A stretch of 39,521 nucleotides of DNA, from NCBI GenBank assembly GCA_964409335.1, contig CAYPCW010000024.1, positions 1 through 39,521 of the forward strand, in the 5' to 3' direction. Source of the DNA: JABMOW01 sp964409335 (GTDB taxonomy: Bacteria > Fidelibacterota > Marinisomatia > SCGC-AAA003-L08 > JACNLC01). Below the pieces are notes generated by a model. The model ran no database searches. It saw only the letters and a list, made by a program, of their open reading frames with translations, and was not told where the DNA came from. How positions within the stretch are numbered: the stretch's first letter is position 1; each line of letters opens with the position of its first letter. The position numbers and the translations under genes are program-made. Below, piece by piece: positions 1 to 7,672 of this stretch.

Positions 1-146
1 TCAGCCGGTTGTTGTGAGATGGAATCCTGCGTCTGTTGCAGGAGGAAAAGTTTATGTGCATCCGGCGCCAGGCTACCCCCAAGTGCGAAGGTCAGAAAAA
101 TGGTATGCGTGCCAAAAATGATGATTGACAGTATTTTCTTATTCAT
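1..146 (-). CDS. N-terminal fragment of a secreted protein (cut by window edge)
   Basis: An ATG at 146 opens a minus-strand frame that stays open to base 1, giving 48 codons. The peptide begins MNKKILSIIIFGTHTIFLTF, with a short basic n-region and a hydrophobic stretch, so it looks like a signal peptide or N-terminal anchor. What follows (LAPDAHKLFLLQQTQDS) is not recognisable. It lies 27 bases downstream of the peptidase-MA fusion gene and probably belongs to the same transcription unit of exported proteins. A weak GGGAT lies about 8 bases before the ATG. The product cannot be named from this fragment. Confidence 0.55.
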   Translation of the reverse strand, partial: MNKKILSIIIFGTHTIFLTFALGGSLAPDAHKLFLLQQTQDSISQQPA

Positions 147-173
147 GTTTTATCCCATATTTACAAATTTAAT

Positions 174-3100
174 TTAAAAGTCAAATAATACCATAACGTA
201 CTGCTTTCCCTTTTTTTCGGAAGCGTCGCTGACCGGTACATGGTATTCATAGCCGATGGCGGTGGGATACCCAAAAAATGAGAATCCACTCGTTCTGACT
301 TCAATACCGGTCGAAAGTTTGTAATGCTCGTTTTTCACATAATCGGTCAAACGTCCTGAAAAACCACCCCCTGCCTGAAAGATGATTCCACAACTCATAT
401 TTTGAATATTCAGGTGCAAAACCGGGTAACTTTTTTCAAGGAATACCGGAATGCGTACAACGGCGGTATTGATCCAGAGATAGGGACCATTTAAGCCATC
501 GTCATAAAAAGTGTATCCTTTTATTCCGGGCAGTCCCCCGCCAAAAAAGTAGAAAAAATCATCTATGGATTTGTTGGATACGTAACCGATCTTGGTCTCA
601 AGTGTACCTACAATTTTCCGGGCTTGGACAAGCGTCACATGTTTTTGAAAATCCACATCCAGTCGATAGGTATCATTCGGGATAAATTGCGGTTCAATGG
701 TACTATCTTCCTCATTAAACCCAAAACCATACATGAAGGCATTCCATTCATAGCTTATTTTGGCATCGGCTTCCCACCCGTTTGAAGGCAGCATATTTCC
801 AGCAAACTCAGGTTTCCGGGTTGAAAACTGCCAGCGACTATTCAGAGAGTGTCCCCGATAATCATCAAATCCGATTTTCCCCTGAGCCACCAGTTGTCCG
901 GTAGTATTTTGAACAACCTGGTTGATTACTTCCCTGTACTTATTGTAACTGTAATAAATCCAGAATTTATGTCTTGAGAGGGGGAACCGCGCTCCGATAT
1001 CCGTTGCAAATAATTGAATTGCCAGATCACTCGTTGTCGGATTTTCTTCATAAATATTCGTCTTTTGCACTGTATTTCGTGAGATCCAGAAAAAATTAAA
1101 ATAGAAGGTTGGGATCATTTTGGCGTATTCAAATAAGAGGAAAATATCCTTATCTCCCAGACGATTCAATGATGCGCCCCCAAAAATAAATACTTTATTT
1201 AGAACATCACTGGCAAACGCATAAAATCCAGGCTTCAATGTTTTATAGTCCCACATCAATCTGGGCATTATAAAGGGAGTGTCCAACATATCTGTATAGG
1301 GTTCAGCCATGCTTTGGTCACCATAATTTATCCAGTCTGAGTTCGGAAATCCTTCGGCATAATCCGGTGAATATCCAACCTGTCGCACGTCAACGGGTCG
1401 GGGAGAATTGATGATAGAGATATTAAATCTGCCGTTTTTATACTGGCTGTAAACAATCTTCCCATCCCTAGAAATATCTGGCATGAATGCGCCGCCCGTC
1501 ACATTTGTAATGGTGGACGTCAGACCGTTTTCCGTCATTCTCAGATTATAAACACCGGATGCATCCGATGACCAAACGATATCGGTGCTAATCCTGACCG
1601 GGTCCCGCTCATCATGAACACCTGCATTGATCAGTTTCATCCTGCCATCCGGGCCAATGGAATAAATACTTCGGCCATGTTGGGTGACGGCATCTACCAG
1701 GATATCTTGTCCTGCCCAATCCAATGAAAACATTTGAATGCCGTTATGCTCATCCGTCAATGGATGGAAATCGATACTGTCGAGTTCACTGATCAGTACG
1801 TTCGCTGTACCGTCAAATGTCGTAATGGCGGCGAGCATTTTCGAATCGTGGTTTACCACCGGTGAGATTAACCGTAAGTCGGTGGTCAGCCGTATTTCTT
1901 CTTCCGTGGAAATGTTAAACTTAAACAGATCAAAATAGCGTGATCCATGAAAATTGGGTTCGTTCTTCCTGGCGTAAATGATGGTGGAATCATTCACCCA
2001 GCAAGGCGCTGTCTGAACACCTGCCATCAGTTTTACCCAAAGGGAATCTTTAAGATCATACATAAATAAATCGGTTTGACCAAAGTAGTCATTTTCCATG
2101 TTGGATAAAAATAAAAATCGTTGCCCATCAGGTGACCAAACAGGATGAACATTCGCAGTTCCGTCGCTGATGATCATCGTACCTGCAACTTCGTTCTTCG
2201 CCACGTGACCGATCTTTTTCTGATAATCGGACTGCAATTGATTTTTCCAGTCAATATACAGTTCCTGCCCATCGATCCCGGTCGCATTTTTCATGGCTTT
2301 TCGGATGGAATAATTTAATTTATTCGTCATTTCCGTTGAAATGGTTCTCAGGCAGTCCGGACCAAACCGGCTGCTTAAATATTTCACAAAAGCGAACCCC
2401 TGATTATAAATGGACTCGTTTCCGATCCCTTTCTTTCCAAAGGTGTTCATCTCTTCGAAACTAAGCATTTTATCGTTCAGCACGCGATCCCGCAATATCA
2501 TATCACGATGTGAATCCCAATAGTCAAAATTAGCGCCTTCGTACATAAACTGGGCTGTGCCTTCCGCAAACCAGGGGGGTACAGCCGTTCCGGGGATCGG
2601 ATAAGATATGATCACATTTGGGTATCCATATAAGACGTCATCCCGTTTTTCGGTTTCATATCCGAGAGATTGAAGATAGAATCCGGGTATTTTTCTCGAA
2701 TATTTCATTGAGGCCTGAATCTGAATAATATGGGTGAATTCATGACTGATCACATCCTGCATCCAACGATGAGAACCTCTCAGGTCAAAATCCAGTGGTC
2801 TTGCCCAGATTTCTATTTTATTGTCATAATAATAGGCAGCTCCATTGGAATAATCATCAGTATCCTTAATGATTAAATGTGTTTTACTGTCCGGTTCAAA
2901 GTTGTACAGGGCGGTTATGGGGTCATAATAATTTTCTGCCACGACGGCAGCCTCCCGGGCGCTTCTTTCGGTTTCAGAATGAAAATGGACAATAAAATGT
3001 TTTGTTTCAAAATTTTGCCAGTCTAATTCGGGATGGTTATACCAATCCTGTCCGATGATCAACGTCAACAGGATCGGGATGAGCATGGAAAATCGAATAC

Positions 3101-3182
3101 TGTTTTGCCCTATCCCGATGATAAATAACCGGAACCGCCGAAACGTGTTGCAGGCAGTGTTTTTCAGGTTCTGAAAGATCAT
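174..3182 (-). CDS. Peptidase MA-like metalloprotease / TolB-type propeller / outer-membrane barrel fusion
   Basis: This 1002-residue exported protein has three parts. Residues about 45-320 hold a gluzincin-type protease domain with HEFTH at 147-151 (zinc ligands and catalytic Glu) and a downstream WFAEG whose Glu207 suits the third ligand. Residues about 335-620 contain WD40/TolB-like blades, for example HPVWSPDGQRFLFLSN. Residues about 640-1002 alternate aromatic beta-strands and include GGGLPGIKGY, followed by strands like those of Omp85/surface-antigen barrels; the chain ends in FDF, as many barrels do. A hydrophobic segment starts near Met33, which could be the true start (3086), because Met1 has no visible Shine-Dalgarno. 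The gene follows the M6-like gene by 38 bases. Protease and propeller assignments are firm; the barrel subtype is inferred. The substrate is unknown. Confidence 0.8.
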   Translation of the reverse strand: MIFQNLKNTACNTFRRFRLFIIGIGQNSIRFSMLIPILLTLIIGQDWYNHPELDWQNFETKHFIVHFHSETERSAREAAVVAENYYDPITALYNFEPDSKTHLIIKDTDDYSNGAAYYYDNKIEIWARPLDFDLRGSHRWMQDVISHEFTHIIQIQASMKYSRKIPGFYLQSLGYETEKRDDVLYGYPNVIISYPIPGTAVPPWFAEGTAQFMYEGANFDYWDSHRDMILRDRVLNDKMLSFEEMNTFGKKGIGNESIYNQGFAFVKYLSSRFGPDCLRTISTEMTNKLNYSIRKAMKNATGIDGQELYIDWKNQLQSDYQKKIGHVAKNEVAGTMIISDGTANVHPVWSPDGQRFLFLSNMENDYFGQTDLFMYDLKDSLWVKLMAGVQTAPCWVNDSTIIYARKNEPNFHGSRYFDLFKFNISTEEEIRLTTDLRLISPVVNHDSKMLAAITTFDGTANVLISELDSIDFHPLTDEHNGIQMFSLDWAGQDILVDAVTQHGRSIYSIGPDGRMKLINAGVHDERDPVRISTDIVWSSDASGVYNLRMTENGLTSTITNVTGGAFMPDISRDGKIVYSQYKNGRFNISIINSPRPVDVRQVGYSPDYAEGFPNSDWINYGDQSMAEPYTDMLDTPFIMPRLMWDYKTLKPGFYAFASDVLNKVFIFGGASLNRLGDKDIFLLFEYAKMIPTFYFNFFWISRNTVQKTNIYEENPTTSDLAIQLFATDIGARFPLSRHKFWIYYSYNKYREVINQVVQNTTGQLVAQGKIGFDDYRGHSLNSRWQFSTRKPEFAGNMLPSNGWEADAKISYEWNAFMYGFGFNEEDSTIEPQFIPNDTYRLDVDFQKHVTLVQARKIVGTLETKIGYVSNKSIDDFFYFFGGGLPGIKGYTFYDDGLNGPYLWINTAVVRIPVFLEKSYPVLHLNIQNMSCGIIFQAGGGFSGRLTDYVKNEHYKLSTGIEVRTSGFSFFGYPTAIGYEYHVPVSDASEKKGKQYVMVLFDF

Positions 3183-3220
3183 TTTTAATTCTGGTATTCT
3201 GATAAAATAAGTACGATTTA

Positions 3221-5857
3221 TTACTTTAAAAAAACGACCTGAACCAAGGCAGATTTCCCATTATCCGGGCGGATTTCAGCAAGATATACTCCCGGATTTA
3301 ATCGTCCCGGAATCCATTGTGTTTCGTTGTATTCTCCATGAGTGAGATTGTCATTCTCAAGTTTTTGGATCAAAAACCCTGAGGCATCATAGATCCTGAT
3401 TTCTACAGAGTTGGATTCACCAACGAAATACCGGAATGAGGTTAATCCCCCGGTGATGGGATTTGGATAATTATACACTCTTTTAGTATCTATGGCGATT
3501 TGAGGAATGTTTGGTAAGAAATGATACCCCGAAACGGTGGCGGAGTTATTTCCCGTTCCGTGAGGGAATAACCAATAGCTGTGATCCAAATCGACCGGAA
3601 ACAACCACACTTTTGCGCCGTCCACAAGCGCCATTTGTGAATCATTCCAGTAGTGAATCATGAGTAAATCCTGCTCTGGCTGACGTGAAGCGATCGTAAA
3701 TAGCCGGCTACCTGTGGATGATAAAACGACGATATTATCATTTTCGCGGCAGATGATCTCCGGCAGATCATCACCGGTAACATTAGACACCAGCACATGA
3801 CCCGTGAAATTACCCGTCACCGGAAATCCATTTACAGGTGCGCCGCTATAATTGTTTACAAGAATATCTCCGTCACGGATCAATATTATTTCATCCAGAC
3901 CATCATTGTCAATATCCCCTAACGCCACTGCATCTTGTACACTGATGAGTTCCGTTGGTAAGCTATTTGAACCGTCCTCTACTGTCAAAAATCCTTTCGG
4001 ATATAGGTGATCTTCAAGTTGTATCTGGCAATTATCGTCTAGCCACATATGATCATACTGAGTCTCTGAAATCATCACCGTGTCTGGAGAACATATCGAA
4101 TTGAAAAGTACTTTCCCCATCCACCCGGGGTAATACGCGGAGGACACTCCATCCTCATTTCGGACAAAAACCGAATCTCCCGAAAGATAGTATAAATGAC
4201 CGGAGTGAGCGTTATAATTAACCCCCCCCCCGGCAATCTTAATGTCGGTATTCGAAAGAATCACGGCGGGAAAAGGATCAATATGTGTCAGGCGATATGA
4301 CATTGTTAATCCCTGTTCACTGATTTCGGAGCATTCAATATACGTTTCCCCTCTTGAAGATGACCGGGTATCCGGCTCGGTATCCATCCCAAACCTTAAC
4401 CGGGGCTCGTCGGGTTCATTTGGGTTCGCAAACGCATACCCGGAATTCCCGGCGTACCACATATCAAATAGTTTGCCCAGCGTGGGATTGTCGGACTCAA
4501 ATACAGCATAGCTTTCAAACCCGATATCTACAGAACCATCTGCTTCTTCGAGATGAATTGCCCGATGATCACGATCATTGTTGATACCCATGCTGTAGAA
4601 GTCCGGTTCAGGTTCGGTGATATGCCAGATCAACAACCCTGTTCCGGGTAATCCATAATCGTAGTGGTCGAAGCCAACGATCACGCCGGTGGTTTCACTG
4701 ATAGTAATCTGACTGCCGTTCATCCAATCGAGAAGTGTGTCAAACCAGTGCCCAGCTCTGAATTCGGAGATGGGATATTCATTTCGCAATCGTTCAATGC
4801 TTTTCTGGGCTACGATCCAGTTATTTCGGTTTTCGATTAAAAAATATTCACGGTTTGAAATGCCAATTTTGTGAATATCGTGAATTTGCCCTATAGGATT
4901 TTCGGTTGATATTGTCAAAAACCCGTCTGAATATATTTCTTCAGGCGTGTCCCAGCCCATTTGAATTCTAGACCAGGCGGTGGGTGGAGCAGGGATCACT
5001 CCCCTGCCATTATTTGATCCGTGGTCCATGAGTCCGAACACGCCCACACCCGGGTCACCCGTCTCTGTGTTATACAAGGGAGGCAGACCTAATGCATACC
5101 CAAGCATAAGGGCAAATGTACCGGTCAAGCCCAGTTGGTAATCGCAGAAATCGGTTTCTCCATAAAATATTTCTTCAATAACATCATAAAAAATATGATT
5201 TTGAGTTTCAGGCAATAAAATGCCACGATTGATCGTGTATCCGTTAATTTCTGCTGGGATAATACCGGCTAAGAGTTCGTCATCGACGAAAGCGCTTTTG
5301 ATATCGTAAGGTGTAGGGTCTAAAAACGGAATAGAAAAGTCCTGTCCGATTCCGGCATGAAAAACAACAATGATACTGTTTGGGGTATAGATCTGACTAA
5401 GTTCAGATGATGCGAGTTCGACTGCTTCCGTAAATAATCTTCCTAAGGAGGTGTCGGCTTGCGCATAGTCTCTCATCCCCGCAGGAAGCCGGTACACCTG
5501 GTCTATGACTTCCCGGGTAAATCCCACACTGCCACCGGATACATTTTGGAAGTAGTGATCAATTGCCAGTAACTGATCTTCGAAATAGGCGCGGTTATGA
5601 GGCGGCGGGTCTACAATAAATCCATCACATCTTGAAAATCCGGTCGTGTCCGTCTGGGATAGAAAAGTGCCCGATCCACTGGTTAACAAGTCGGGCGCAT
5701 CGACCATTTCTTCCTGAAATTCCACCATAATTCCGATAAAATGATTCAAATCCACCTGCGAGTGGGCTTGATATCCGGACTTCATTGGGAGATTAAAGGA
5801 CAGGGAATCACCGGCCAAAACGGGGATCCATAGGAGAAAAATCAGAAATTTATGCAT
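3221..5857 (-). CDS. M6-like secreted protein with degenerate active site and T9SS-type tail
   Basis: An 878-residue protein starting with a signal peptide (MHKFLIFLLWIPVLAG). Residues about 35-530 follow the M6 (immune inhibitor A-like) peptidase plan: GLMDHGS, TAWSRIQMGWDTPEEI, REYFLIENR and YGLPGTGLLIWHI are typical blocks. However, the HExxHxxGLPD site reads LMLGYALGLPP at 250-260, so both His, the Glu and the Asp are replaced. FG-GAP-like repeats (DIDNDGLDEIILI) follow at about 640-740. The tail begins YNYPNPITGG and ends VQVVFLK, as in T9SS/FlgD-like sorting domains. It starts 9 bases after porV and is probably cotranscribed. The fold assignment is strong; lack of protease activity is inferred from the missing ligands. 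A G10 tract sits near codons 543-546. Confidence 0.82.
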   Translation of the reverse strand: MHKFLIFLLWIPVLAGDSLSFNLPMKSGYQAHSQVDLNHFIGIMVEFQEEMVDAPDLLTSGSGTFLSQTDTTGFSRCDGFIVDPPPHNRAYFEDQLLAIDHYFQNVSGGSVGFTREVIDQVYRLPAGMRDYAQADTSLGRLFTEAVELASSELSQIYTPNSIIVVFHAGIGQDFSIPFLDPTPYDIKSAFVDDELLAGIIPAEINGYTINRGILLPETQNHIFYDVIEEIFYGETDFCDYQLGLTGTFALMLGYALGLPPLYNTETGDPGVGVFGLMDHGSNNGRGVIPAPPTAWSRIQMGWDTPEEIYSDGFLTISTENPIGQIHDIHKIGISNREYFLIENRNNWIVAQKSIERLRNEYPISEFRAGHWFDTLLDWMNGSQITISETTGVIVGFDHYDYGLPGTGLLIWHITEPEPDFYSMGINNDRDHRAIHLEEADGSVDIGFESYAVFESDNPTLGKLFDMWYAGNSGYAFANPNEPDEPRLRFGMDTEPDTRSSSRGETYIECSEISEQGLTMSYRLTHIDPFPAVILSNTDIKIAGGGVNYNAHSGHLYYLSGDSVFVRNEDGVSSAYYPGWMGKVLFNSICSPDTVMISETQYDHMWLDDNCQIQLEDHLYPKGFLTVEDGSNSLPTELISVQDAVALGDIDNDGLDEIILIRDGDILVNNYSGAPVNGFPVTGNFTGHVLVSNVTGDDLPEIICRENDNIVVLSSTGSRLFTIASRQPEQDLLMIHYWNDSQMALVDGAKVWLFPVDLDHSYWLFPHGTGNNSATVSGYHFLPNIPQIAIDTKRVYNYPNPITGGLTSFRYFVGESNSVEIRIYDASGFLIQKLENDNLTHGEYNETQWIPGRLNPGVYLAEIRPDNGKSALVQVVFLK
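4222..4231 (-). repeat. Poly-G (G10) homopolymer inside the M6-like coding sequence
   Basis: Ten consecutive C on the plus strand read as GCC-GGG-GGG-GGG-GTT in the gene (Ala-Gly-Gly-Gly-Val). The tract falls about residue 543, just after the M6-like domain and before the FG-GAP and sorting regions. One added G would give GGT-TAA, an immediate stop; one lost G shifts the frame. It is the longest G/C homopolymer I noticed in the window. Confidence 0.9.
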
Positions 5858-5866
5858 TAAAAATTA

Positions 5867-7240
5867 TCAGAGTTTAAGATTAAGGGAGAAATACATGGTA
5901 TTTGCCCGGGGGTGACCTTCCGGTCCATAGGTATATCCAAAATCGAATCCATAAAGTCCAAGGTGAATACCCGCACCAAAAGCGTTTACCTCTATTTTCC
6001 CTTCATAATCGTAGATGTAACCTGTACGCAGGACAAAGTTATCGGTGTACCAGTATTCCAACCCAAAATTGTACACCATTTCTTTAAATTCTGATACGAA
6101 ATTGCGGTCCTTCCCGGTTCCTTTTTCAAGGGTACCATATTCATTGAATTTTCCGTTTTCATCTACAAAAACCTCACATTCGGGGCAATCGGGACTATTC
6201 ACATATTCATATTGTTGGCTGTCTCCGGCCCAGTATTTATATTCATACACATCCCCATCCCCATCCAGGTCTTCCCATCGGTAACCGCCAATGACTTTAT
6301 CCGCTCCCTGACCTGTGTTCCGGCCACCTTTATCCAAATCGCCACCTAAATACCAGTCATCAAGCCACGACGTGACCAATGCTGTTATCCAGTTGTCTTT
6401 ATGAGAGGTTTCCTGTTGTCCTTTACGATTAAAATCCTTACCGGGAGATAAATGCCCCGATTCATCGTATCCGCCAATAATCCCATCTCCATCCCAGTCC
6501 ATGGATGGGTATTTTGCAACCAGCAGTTTATTCATATCAAAAAGTACGTTCAGCCGATTAAATTCGTTTGCAAATAAGGTATAATTGATCCCTAAACGCA
6601 TATTGGTTGGTGCAGGGTCTGCCTGGTTATTATCAATAAATGCGATTTTTGGTCCGATATTAGAAATACTAGCCCCAAAATTAAGGTGATTCCCTTTCCA
6701 AAGGTATCCCACATCAAAGGCATAATCTGTTGATTTACCTTTCCCACTCTCGCTTCCAGCCACCGGTCCCAGATTTTGGTGAAAAATTTTAGCACTGATA
6801 CCTATGGATGAATGCTCGTTGAGAAGGGTTCCAAAACTGGTGGTCAAAGCCCACATATTACTACTGAAGAGACCTAAATAATTTCCATATTCGTCGGTGC
6901 GGGTTTGATCGCCAAGATCCAGAAATACGACATATCCTCCCAACACGCCTAAACCCGGGTATTCCTGCCGGTAGGCCAGAAACTCGTAATACAGGTCGCT
7001 GGCCAGATTGGGTAACCAGTTCACATGCATCAACGCCAGTTCTCTTCCCGGTAAAAATGCTAACCCTGCCGGATTATAATATGAAGCATATGCATCATCA
7101 ACTTTCGCGACTTGAGCCTCGCCTGTTGCGGCGGGACCTGCGCCGGGTGCAATTAATAAAAATACGGCACCTGCCTCACCCACTGCCCACACGTTTGTCG
7201 ATATTAAGAAAACGAAAACGAATTTGAGAATCCATTTCAT
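5867..7240 (-). CDS. porV: PorV/PorQ-family outer-membrane protein
   Basis: A 457-residue protein with a signal peptide (MKWILKFVFVFLISTNVWA) and the family opening GPAATGEAQVAKVDDAYASYYNPAGLAFLPG, split here as GPAATGEAQVAKVDDA (residues 35-50) and YYNPAGLA (54-61). PorV proteins are FadL-like barrels that take part in type IX secretion by shuttling cargo between translocon and sortase. The gene is followed within 9 bases by a protein with a T9SS-type tail, which fits. Residues about 245-380 look like an insertion with two Asp-rich loops (DWDGDGIIGG, DLDGDGDVYEY) and a CPEC pair (Cys352, Cys355). A good Shine-Dalgarno (AGGAG in 7251-7260) precedes the ATG. Family confidence is high; PorV rather than PorQ or a paralogue is inferred. 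Confidence 0.8.
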   Translation of the reverse strand: MKWILKFVFVFLISTNVWAVGEAGAVFLLIAPGAGPAATGEAQVAKVDDAYASYYNPAGLAFLPGRELALMHVNWLPNLASDLYYEFLAYRQEYPGLGVLGGYVVFLDLGDQTRTDEYGNYLGLFSSNMWALTTSFGTLLNEHSSIGISAKIFHQNLGPVAGSESGKGKSTDYAFDVGYLWKGNHLNFGASISNIGPKIAFIDNNQADPAPTNMRLGINYTLFANEFNRLNVLFDMNKLLVAKYPSMDWDGDGIIGGYDESGHLSPGKDFNRKGQQETSHKDNWITALVTSWLDDWYLGGDLDKGGRNTGQGADKVIGGYRWEDLDGDGDVYEYKYWAGDSQQYEYVNSPDCPECEVFVDENGKFNEYGTLEKGTGKDRNFVSEFKEMVYNFGLEYWYTDNFVLRTGYIYDYEGKIEVNAFGAGIHLGLYGFDFGYTYGPEGHPRANTMYFSLNLKL

Positions 7241-7250
7241 TCTGAATTTT

Positions 7251-7260
7251 ACTCCTGATT
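7251..7260 (-). promoter_or_regulatory. Ribosome binding site of the porV-like gene
   Basis: Minus-strand AATCAGGAGT contains AGGAG about 11 bases before the ATG at 7240. It matters because many neighbouring genes have no clear Shine-Dalgarno, and because it lies only a few bases beyond the T-run of the terminator-like hairpin. Confidence 0.6.
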
Positions 7261-7301
7261 AATAATAAAAAAACCGAGCATATCCTGTAAAACACCCGGT
7301 T
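7261..7301 (-). terminator. Intrinsic terminator-like hairpin between the mla/trm112 genes and porV
   Basis: On the minus strand AACCGGG (7295-7301) can pair with CTCGGTT (7272-7278), seven pairs including one G-U. The stem runs directly into a T-run (TTTTTTTATTATT). It would end the mlaE-mlaF-mlaD-trm112 transcript. It sits so close to the porV start that it may also act as a leader attenuator for porV. Confidence 0.6.
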
Positions 7302-7327
7302 ATCGACACCTTTCGTATAGGATATAC
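7278..7327 (-). promoter_or_regulatory. Possible antiterminator pairing in the porV leader
   Basis: Minus-strand GTATATCCT (7319-7327) is complementary to AGGATATGC (7278-7286) over nine positions, one of them G-U. The second element lies in the loop and 3' arm of the terminator hairpin, so the two structures should largely exclude each other. This is the geometry of an attenuator, but no known riboswitch class was recognised. Chance pairing is possible. Confidence 0.3.
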
Positions 7328-7347
7328 TTCTTCACAACAAAACCAAA

Positions 7348-7353
7348 TTATAC
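7348..7353 (-). promoter_or_regulatory. Candidate -10 box for porV
   Basis: A perfect TATAAT reads on the minus strand about 108 bases before the porV ATG, followed by TTGG. The region 17 bases upstream (TTTCCC) is a poor -35. If real, transcription would start near 7340 and give a leader of roughly 100 bases carrying the terminator-like hairpin. Confidence 0.3.
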
Positions 7354-7486
7354 CCGTCAATTTCAATTACGGGAAACATCCTATTACCGAAAGATTAAGT
7401 AAAATACTCCTATGAAATTTGCTTTAAATATAAACCGATCATGGTAAGTAATACAACGATCGGTGGGGTTTAATGCAGGCATCATT

Positions 7487-7672
7487 CTAATGTTCCTCCC
7501 CTTCCGTGAGAAGCACGGGTATCCCATCAATTACGGGGTATTTTGAATTGCAGTCCTGACATACCAACTGTGATTTTAGTTCAATAAAAATTAAATCACT
7601 ATGGCATCGCGGGCAACATATGAGCTCAAATAGCTTTTCATCAACTCCGGTTTGTGGGATGGGTTCAGTCAT
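7487..7672 (-). CDS. Trm112/UPF0434-family zinc-binding protein
   Basis: A 61-residue protein with the family pattern CPRC (second Cys pair CQDC) and the ending SKYPVIDGIPVLL. Eukaryotic and archaeal Trm112 proteins activate methyltransferases; bacterial YcaR-like members are small zinc-ribbon proteins whose role is less clear. The start overlaps the mlaD stop by 8 bases, so the two are probably translationally coupled. It closes the mla set, with an intrinsic terminator about 190 bases downstream. No methyltransferase partner lies beside it, so its partner cannot be told from here. Confidence 0.85.
   Translation of the reverse strand: MTEPIPQTGVDEKLFELICCPRCHSDLIFIELKSQLVCQDCNSKYPVIDGIPVLLTEGEEH

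Noticed and set aside
3221..5857. Active M6 metalloprotease
   Set aside because: The HExxH site is replaced by LMLGY although flanking blocks are conserved, so activity should not be annotated.
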